Source of the DNA: DATCKG01 sp036562385
GTDB taxonomy: Bacteria > Bacillota > Sulfobacillia > Symbiobacteriales > Symbiobacteriaceae
NCBI GenBank assembly: GCA_036562385.1
Contig: DATCKG010000008.1
Coordinates: 1 to 9,182, forward strand
Reading direction: 5' to 3'
Length of the DNA stretch: 9,182 nt
The notes under the pieces were generated by a model, which saw only the letters and a list, made by a program, of their open reading frames with translations, was not told where the DNA came from and searched no databases. Of the stretch, positions 5,131-9,182 are shown one piece after another. Every line of letters begins with the position of its first letter. Within the stretch, counting starts at the first letter, position 1. The translations under genes and the position numbers were made by a program.

Positions 5131-6876
5131 ATGTGGGCGACCCGACGAATCTGGGCAGCGGCTTTCCTCGTGATGGTAGTGCTGGCAGGAGGATGTGCCC
5201 GGCCCTATCCCTCCAAAGGCGCCCCTGTGCGGCCCGGGGGGCCTGCGGAAGGAGGGACGCTGCACCTGAGCCTGCCGGCCACGCCCCGGGGGCTTTTCAA
5301 CCCTGTCCTATACGAGGATGCGTACGACGGGGCGATCCTGGACCTGGTCTTCGACGGCCTGCTGACCGTAAACGAGCGGCTGGAGTATGTCTGCAACCTG
5401 TGCCGGAGCATGGAGATCTCCCCGGATCACCGGACGCTGACCTTCCGGCTGAAGCCGGGCGTGCGCTGGCACGACGGCGCACCCTTTACCGCCGAGGACG
5501 TGGCCTTTACAGTCCGGACGATCCTGCACCCGGATTACACGGGGGTGCGGACCAGGGACTTCGCGGCCCTGCTGGGTGTGGAAAAGATGCTGAAGGAGCG
5601 GGCCCGTCTGGCGGAGCAGGTGCGGTCCGGGCAGATCTCCTCGGAGGAGGCGGGCCGGCTCCGGCGGGCGAGGTGGGAGGCGTGGCTCCGGGGGGACGGC
5701 GCCCGGGCGATCCAGGTGGTGGATCCCCTCACCATCGTTTTCACCATGGAGCAGCCCTACGCGCCGATCCTGCAAAGCCTGGCCATCAAGGTGATGCCCA
5801 AGCACATCTTCGAAACCGTGCCGGTGGGGGAACTGGCCCGCCATCCGGCTACGCGGAAGCCGGTGGGAACCGGGCCGTATCGGTTTGTGGAGTACCGGCC
5901 GGACCAGTACGTCAAGCTGGAGCGGTTTGACCGGTACCACCGGGGCACGCCCCGGATCCCCAGGGTTATCTACCGGATCGTCAATCAGGATGTAGCGGTG
6001 GCGCAGCTTTTGGCCGGGGAGATCGACGCGGCCCGGGTCCGGCCGGAGGACCTGGATCTTCTCCGGAAGGATCCCGCCGTTCGGATTCACGTGCCGGCGG
6101 TGAGCGGCTACCAGTACATGGGGCTGAACCACGACCATCCGATCCTGCGGGAAAAGACCGTGCGGCAGGCGCTGGCCTACGGCATCGACCGCCAAGGGAT
6201 TGTGGACCGGCTGCTGCGGGGCCACGGCGAGGTGGTAAGCACCCACCTGTCTCCGGCCACCTGGGCCTATGACCTGTCGGTGCTGAATCCCTATCCCTAT
6301 GACCCGGACAAGGCCCGGAGACTGCTGGCCCAGGCCGGATGGCGGGAGCGGAACCAGGAGGGCATCCTGGTTCGGGACGGCCAGCCGTTTCGGTTTACCC
6401 TCAAGTATCCATCGGGAAACGCGGTGCGGGAGGCAGCCGCCCAGCTGATCCAGGCCAACCTCCGGGAACTGGGGATTCAGGTGGACCTGCAGATGATGGA
6501 GTTCGGCACCCTGATCCGGGAGGTCTTTGACCGGCGGAACATGGATGCCTGGCTCATGGGCTGGGTGGTGGGGATCGACCCGGACCCCGGGGCGATCTTC
6601 CTGCCGGATAGCAAGTGGGGACGGGTAACCGGGTGGCGGAACGCCCGGAGCGAGGCGCTGATCCGGCAGGGGGTGCGGACGCTCCTGCCTGCCCAGCGCC
6701 GGCTCATCTACACCGAGTGGGCCCGGCTGATCAACGAGGAACTTCCGTTCATCTTCCTGTACAGCGAACACGAACTGGAGGCGGTCCGCACCGATCGGAT
6801 CCGGGGCCTGCGCCCGGACGCCCGGGGTACCCTGTGGAACATCTGGGAGCTGTGGATTCCGCCGGAGAAGCAGTGA
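5131..6876 (+). CDS. ABC transporter substrate-binding lipoprotein, family 5 (oligopeptide type)
   Basis: This encodes 581 residues. The N-terminus MWATRRIWAAAFLVMVVLAG-GC is a lipoprotein signal with AGG-C22 as the lipobox, so the mature protein is anchored outside the membrane. The family 5 (SBP_bac_5) signature is clear: TLTFRLKPGVRWHDGAPF (102-119) with TAEDVAFTVR, PVGTGPYRFVEY (244-255), and later VRQALAYGIDRQGIVDRLL and YPYDPDKARRLLAQAGW. It captures the substrate, probably a peptide, and passes it to the permeases encoded next. The dipeptide, oligopeptide, nickel and opine subfamilies cannot be told apart by eye. A highly charged, helix-forming stretch at about 148-192 is longer than I expect at this point in the family. 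The start has GGGTGG four bases upstream and AAGGA further away. In the 72-base gap after the MocR gene I see only a short CATT tandem repeat and no promoter. Confidence 0.93.
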   Translation: MWATRRIWAAAFLVMVVLAGGCARPYPSKGAPVRPGGPAEGGTLHLSLPATPRGLFNPVLYEDAYDGAILDLVFDGLLTVNERLEYVCNLCRSMEISPDHRTLTFRLKPGVRWHDGAPFTAEDVAFTVRTILHPDYTGVRTRDFAALLGVEKMLKERARLAEQVRSGQISSEEAGRLRRARWEAWLRGDGARAIQVVDPLTIVFTMEQPYAPILQSLAIKVMPKHIFETVPVGELARHPATRKPVGTGPYRFVEYRPDQYVKLERFDRYHRGTPRIPRVIYRIVNQDVAVAQLLAGEIDAARVRPEDLDLLRKDPAVRIHVPAVSGYQYMGLNHDHPILREKTVRQALAYGIDRQGIVDRLLRGHGEVVSTHLSPATWAYDLSVLNPYPYDPDKARRLLAQAGWRERNQEGILVRDGQPFRFTLKYPSGNAVREAAAQLIQANLRELGIQVDLQMMEFGTLIREVFDRRNMDAWLMGWVVGIDPDPGAIFLPDSKWGRVTGWRNARSEALIRQGVRTLLPAQRRLIYTEWARLINEELPFIFLYSEHELEAVRTDRIRGLRPDARGTLWNIWELWIPPEKQ

Positions 6877-6900
6877 ACCCGCCTGAGGCGAGGTGATGCT

Positions 6901-7866
6901 GTGGGTGCCTACGTCATCCGGCGGCTGTTGCAGATGGTCCCCATGCTCCTGGGGGCCAGTCTCCTGATTTTCGTGGTGATCCGCACCGCGCCGGGGGATC
7001 CGCTGGCGGCCATGGTGGATCCGCAGATGGACCCCCAGAAGGTGGAGGAGATGAGGGCCCGCCTTTGCCTGGACTGCCCGCTGCTGGTGCAGTACGGGCA
7101 CTGGCTCGGGGAGGTGCTCCGGGGCAACCTGGGAACCTCCATTCGCTTTCAGATGCCCGTGGCCCGCCTGATCGGCGAGCGGCTCGGTCCCACCATCCTG
7201 CTGGGGATCGCCTCCTGTGCGGTGACCTATCTCATCGGGATTCCCCTGGGGGTCGTGACGGCGGTGCGGCGGAACACCTGGGTGGACTGGACGGTCAGCA
7301 CCCTGGCGTTTGCGCTGCTGTCGGTGCCGGCCTTTTTCCTGGGGCTGCTCCTGCTGAAGCTCTTCGCGCTGGGGAGGCTGCGGCTCTTTCCCAGCAGCGG
7401 CATGATGACGCCGGGGGCGGACTACCAGGGCATGGCGGCGGCGCTGGACGTGGCCTCGCACCTGGTGCTGCCGGCCCTGGCCCTGGGACTCAGCGGCGTG
7501 GCAGGGCTGGTCCGGTACGTGCGGTCCTCCATGCTGGAGGTGTTGCGGCAGGACTACGTGCGCACCGCCCGGGGCAAGGGGCTTTCGGAGAAGCGGGTGA
7601 TCTACCAGCACGCGCTGCGCAACGGGCTGATCCCGGTGGTGACCCTGGTGGGTCTTACCCTGCCGGAGATCGTGGGCGGAGCGATCCTGACCGAATCGAT
7701 CTTCCTCTGGCCGGGGGTGGGGCGGCTTACCTACACCGCTCTGCTGGAGCGGGACTACCCGGTGCTGATGGCCCTGAATCTCCTCTTTGCGGCCATGGTC
7801 ATGCTGGGCAGCCTGCTGGCGGATGTGGGGTATGCTCTGGTGGACCCACGGGTTCGGTATGACTGA
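6901..7866 (+). CDS. peptide-type ABC transporter permease, OppB/DppB-like
   Basis: This encodes 321 residues from GTG 6901, with GAGGTGA four bases before it and 24 bases after the binding-protein stop. The N-terminus YVIRRLLQMVPMLLGASLLI followed by FVVIRTAPGDPL is the hallmark of OppB/DppB-type permeases (first helix plus the 'APGDP' motif). About six membrane helices are visible. The cytoplasmic EAA-like coupling loop at about 219-245 reads YVRTARGKGLSEKRVIYQHA and then LRNGLIP, where the ATPase docks. The protein forms one half of the transmembrane channel with the OppC-like protein encoded 15 bases downstream. No residue appears missing, and the length is normal for the family. Confidence 0.94.
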   Translation: MGAYVIRRLLQMVPMLLGASLLIFVVIRTAPGDPLAAMVDPQMDPQKVEEMRARLCLDCPLLVQYGHWLGEVLRGNLGTSIRFQMPVARLIGERLGPTILLGIASCAVTYLIGIPLGVVTAVRRNTWVDWTVSTLAFALLSVPAFFLGLLLLKLFALGRLRLFPSSGMMTPGADYQGMAAALDVASHLVLPALALGLSGVAGLVRYVRSSMLEVLRQDYVRTARGKGLSEKRVIYQHALRNGLIPVVTLVGLTLPEIVGGAILTESIFLWPGVGRLTYTALLERDYPVLMALNLLFAAMVMLGSLLADVGYALVDPRVRYD

Positions 7867-7881
7867 GGGGGAGGGAAGGGA

Positions 7882-8799
7882 ATGCCTCTGGCGCCGCGGC
7901 GCTCTGCCTCGGTGGAGGAACGGTGGCGAAGGCTCTCCCGGGGTTCCCGCCGGACCGGGACCGGGCGGGAGGTCTGGGAGCGGTTCTCCCGGAACCCGAA
8001 GGCGATGCTGGGGCTGTGGCTGCTGGGGATGGTGGCCCTCCTGGCGGTGCTGGCGCCGGTTCTGTCCCAGCATGCTCCCGATGCGGTGAACCTGGCGGCG
8101 GCGGAGCAGCCGCCCGGGCCGGAGCACTGGCTGGGCACCGATGAACTGGGGCGCGATGTGTGGGCCCGGCTGCTGTACGGCGGGCGGGTTTCGCTGGCGG
8201 TGGGGCTGTGCGCCATGGTCATCTGCGTGGCGGTGGGGGTGGTGCTGGGCGCCCTGGCCGGCTACTATGGGGGATGGGTGGACAGCCTGATCATGCGCCT
8301 CACCGATATCGTCATGATCATCCCGTTCTTCCCTTTGGCCCTGACCATGGCGGCGGTGCTGGGGCCGGGGCTGTACACCACCATGCTGGTGCTGGGGCTC
8401 TTGGGCTGGACCGGTGTCTGCCGGCTGGTGCGGGGGGAGTTTCTCACGCTTCGCCGGCGGGAGTTCGTGGAGGCCGCTCGGGCGGAAGGCGCCAGCGATC
8501 TGTGGATCATCTGCCGCCACATGCTGCCCAACGCCATGGGGCCGGTAGCCGTGGCTGCGACGCTGGGCATGGCCTCAGCCATCATGTCAGAGGCAGGACT
8601 GAGCTTTTTGGGCTTCGGCGTGCAGCCCCCCACGCCGTCGTGGGGCAACATGCTGGCAGCCGCCCTGTCTCTGAGGGCCCTGCTCCTGCAGCCCTGGCTG
8701 TGGGTGCCGCCGGGGGTGATGATCGGCCTGGTGGTGCTCGCGGTGAACCTGGTGGGGGACGGCCTACGGGAGGCGCTGGATCCCCGGCTGCGGGAGTGA
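7882..8799 (+). CDS. peptide-type ABC transporter permease, OppC/DppC-like
   Basis: This encodes 305 residues from ATG 7882, preceded by the purine tract GAGGGAAGGGA. It has the OppC/DppC layout: a basic cytoplasmic N-terminus with WERFSRNPKAMLGLWLLG leading into the first helix (about 40-60), the periplasmic motif HWLGTDELGRDVWARLLYGG (82-101), then five further helices. The EAA loop at 197-219 reads EAARAEGASDLWIICRHMLP and then NAMGP. The C-terminal SFLGFGVQPPTPSWGNML block is also typical. It pairs with the OppB-like protein. In most such operons two ATPase genes (OppD/OppF-like) follow, but the next sequence here is non-coding and repeat-bearing, so the energy-coupling subunits must be encoded elsewhere or were separated by an insertion. 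Confidence 0.94.
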   Translation: MPLAPRRSASVEERWRRLSRGSRRTGTGREVWERFSRNPKAMLGLWLLGMVALLAVLAPVLSQHAPDAVNLAAAEQPPGPEHWLGTDELGRDVWARLLYGGRVSLAVGLCAMVICVAVGVVLGALAGYYGGWVDSLIMRLTDIVMIIPFFPLALTMAAVLGPGLYTTMLVLGLLGWTGVCRLVRGEFLTLRRREFVEAARAEGASDLWIICRHMLPNAMGPVAVAATLGMASAIMSEAGLSFLGFGVQPPTPSWGNMLAAALSLRALLLQPWLWVPPGVMIGLVVLAVNLVGDGLREALDPRLRE

Positions 8800-8828
8800 G
8801 CCGCTGTGGGATGGGCTGCGTCCGGGGG

Positions 8829-8857
8829 TTGACGAAACCTTTCTGGCATGGTAAGGT
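8829..8857 (+). promoter_or_regulatory. promoter-like element after the permease operon
   Basis: TTGACG (8829-8834), a 17-base spacer and TAAGGT (8852-8857) resemble a sigma-A promoter, with a good -35 and a mediocre -10. The predicted start falls right at the hairpin beginning at 8864. I see no gene directly downstream that it obviously serves. Confidence 0.4.
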
Positions 8858-8863
8858 ATCAAA

Positions 8864-8909
8864 CCGCCGGCGCCTGACGGCAGCGCCGATCAGCCGGTGT
8901 TGCCGGCGG
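8864..8909 (+). other. GC-rich hairpin with two competing stems
   Basis: CCGCCGGC (8864-8871) pairs perfectly with GCCGGCGG (8902-8909). Inside it, CGGCGC (8868-8873) can instead pair with GCGCCG (8883-8888), and the two stems share bases. No T-run follows, so this is not a standard terminator. It may act as a weak 3' end for the permease operon or as a leader structure. Confidence 0.4.
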
Positions 8910-8965
8910 GGCCTGTGCAAAAGCGCTCGGCCACGCCCATCCAGGATGTGGACGGTGTCAAGCGC

Positions 8966-9007
8966 CAGTGATTTTGTCACCTGAAACTCGTCAGTGATCC
9001 TGTCACC
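8966..9007. repeat. two direct copies of an imperfect 16-base palindrome
   Basis: CAGTGATTTTGTCACC (8966-8981) and CAGTGATCCTGTCACC (8992-9007) differ at two bases and are spaced 26 bases apart. Each is itself a dyad (GTGA...TCAC). The first nine bases of copy two recur inverted as GGATCACTG at 9036-9044. The layout suits repeated protein-binding sites, such as transposase sites at an element end or an operator array. Confidence 0.6.
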
Positions 9008-9070
9008 CCGGATGTGGTAGAATGGGCCTGGCGTGGGATCACTGCTGGTTTTCGCCAGGGGTGATCTTTG

Positions 9071-9110
9071 GCGGGCCTACTTGACGAAGTAGCGCCCGCA
9101 TTTTTCTTTT
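9071..9110 (+). terminator. terminator-like hairpin with T-run
   Basis: GCGGGC (9071-9076) plus CTACT (9077-9081) pair with AGTAG (9088-9092), a bulged C, and GCCCGC (9094-9099) around the loop TGACGA. TTTTTCTTTT (9101-9110) follows. By shape it is a good plus-strand terminator. It overlaps the possible minus-strand coding end, so one of the two readings may be coincidental. Confidence 0.5.
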
Positions 9111-9181
9111 CCTTGGCAGCATGCGGGTTGCTGGTGTTCGTGGAACGGAAAGCGGCGGGTTCCGGTGCCGGCTTGAGGGCG
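9077..9181 (-). CDS. possible C-terminal fragment of an unrecognised protein
   Basis: On the minus strand an open frame enters from the window edge and reads 34 residues, including RRFPFHEHQQPACC and QGKEKCGRYFVK, to a TAG at 9079-9077. The CC-x5-C spacing and the aromatic/basic ending look protein-like, and the stop lies about 120 bases before the inferred element end at 8957. No start codon and no known domain are visible. It could be the tail of a transposase belonging to the proposed second insertion sequence, or a chance frame. Confidence 0.25.
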   Translation of the reverse strand, partial: RPQAGTGTRRFPFHEHQQPACCQGKEKCGRYFVK

Positions 9182-9182
9182 T

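Larger units (their letters stand above)
8957..9182 (-). mobile_element. possible terminal region of a second insertion sequence (IS21-like)
   Basis: From TGTCAAG at 8957 the sequence carries two copies of a GTGAC/GTCAC palindromic repeat and, on the minus strand, the possible 3' end of a coding frame. Repeated GGTGACANNNTCACTG-type motifs next to a TG...CA terminus occur at the ends of several IS21-like elements as I remember them. The element would extend past the right edge with its gene reading leftwards. No transposase domain is visible in the window, so this is a hypothesis only. Confidence 0.3.

Noticed and set aside
5308..8520. A 1070-codon open frame on the minus strand
   Set aside because: It is antisense to three clear transporter genes. 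Its product is dominated by Pro, His, Gln, Arg and Gly with no domain, as expected when a GC-rich gene is read in the complementary frame.
8812..8987. A 58-codon plus-strand frame after the OppC-like gene
   Set aside because: It has no ribosome site, an Arg/Ser/Cys-rich composition without hydrophobic core patterns, and it overlaps the promoter-like element and the repeats.
8966..9007. CRISPR-like repeats
   Set aside because: There are only two short copies with a 10-base gap, with no further units and no cas genes. A binding-site pair or IS end fits better.
9000..9023. Promoter with -10 TAGAAT at 9018-9023
   Set aside because: The only -35-like hexamers are 12 or 20 bases away (CTGTCA, CAGTGA), and nothing fits at 16-18 bases.

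Overview
This is a high-GC window with strong purine-rich Shine-Dalgarno sites, GTG and TTG starts alongside ATG, near-consensus sigma-A promoters and GC-rich hairpin/T-run terminators. Together with a DUF2797 protein, a MocR regulator and a peptide ABC operon, this suggests a high-GC, probably thermophilic Firmicute of the Symbiobacterium kind. That placement is an inference from style, not from a marker gene. I see no CRISPR array, tRNA, rRNA or recognisable defence cassette.

Layout. Positions 1-156 are the 3' end of an IS256-family insertion sequence. Next comes a visibly AT-richer patch holding an open remnant of an interrupted gene (157-304) and an 87-residue two-helix membrane protein (318-581). 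A bidirectional terminator (629-656) separates this from a minus-strand DUF3825 gene (1612-672) that is split by a one-base frameshift. Divergent from it is an intact DUF2797 gene (1727-2524) with a cysteine-rich, probably zinc-binding core and a GIY-YIG-like strand motif. A structured 3' region and a terminator (2629-2660) follow. A promoter (2700-2729) then drives a two-part protein with a C-terminal plant-type [2Fe-2S] ferredoxin domain (2771-3472), which ends in its own terminator (3483-3514).

The second half is one plus-strand block. A very good promoter (TTGTCA-17-TATAAT, 3524-3552) precedes a MocR/GntR-type regulator with a PLP aminotransferase-like domain (3586-5058). After 72 bases comes an oligopeptide-type ABC uptake operon: a lipoprotein binding protein (5131-6876) and two permeases (6901-7866, 7882-8799). 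The two ATPase genes usual for this family are not in the window. The regulator may control the transporter, since they are adjacent and co-directional.

The last 380 bases hold no clear complete gene. They carry a promoter-like element, a strong hairpin, two imperfect palindromic repeats resembling the ends of IS21-type elements, a terminator-like hairpin and a possible minus-strand C-terminal coding fragment. The best reading is that a second mobile element begins near 8957 and runs off the window. The main points of interest are the frameshifted DUF3825 gene, the ferredoxin with an unrecognised N-terminal domain, the DUF2797 protein, the IS-interrupted gene remnant and the repeat-rich right end.
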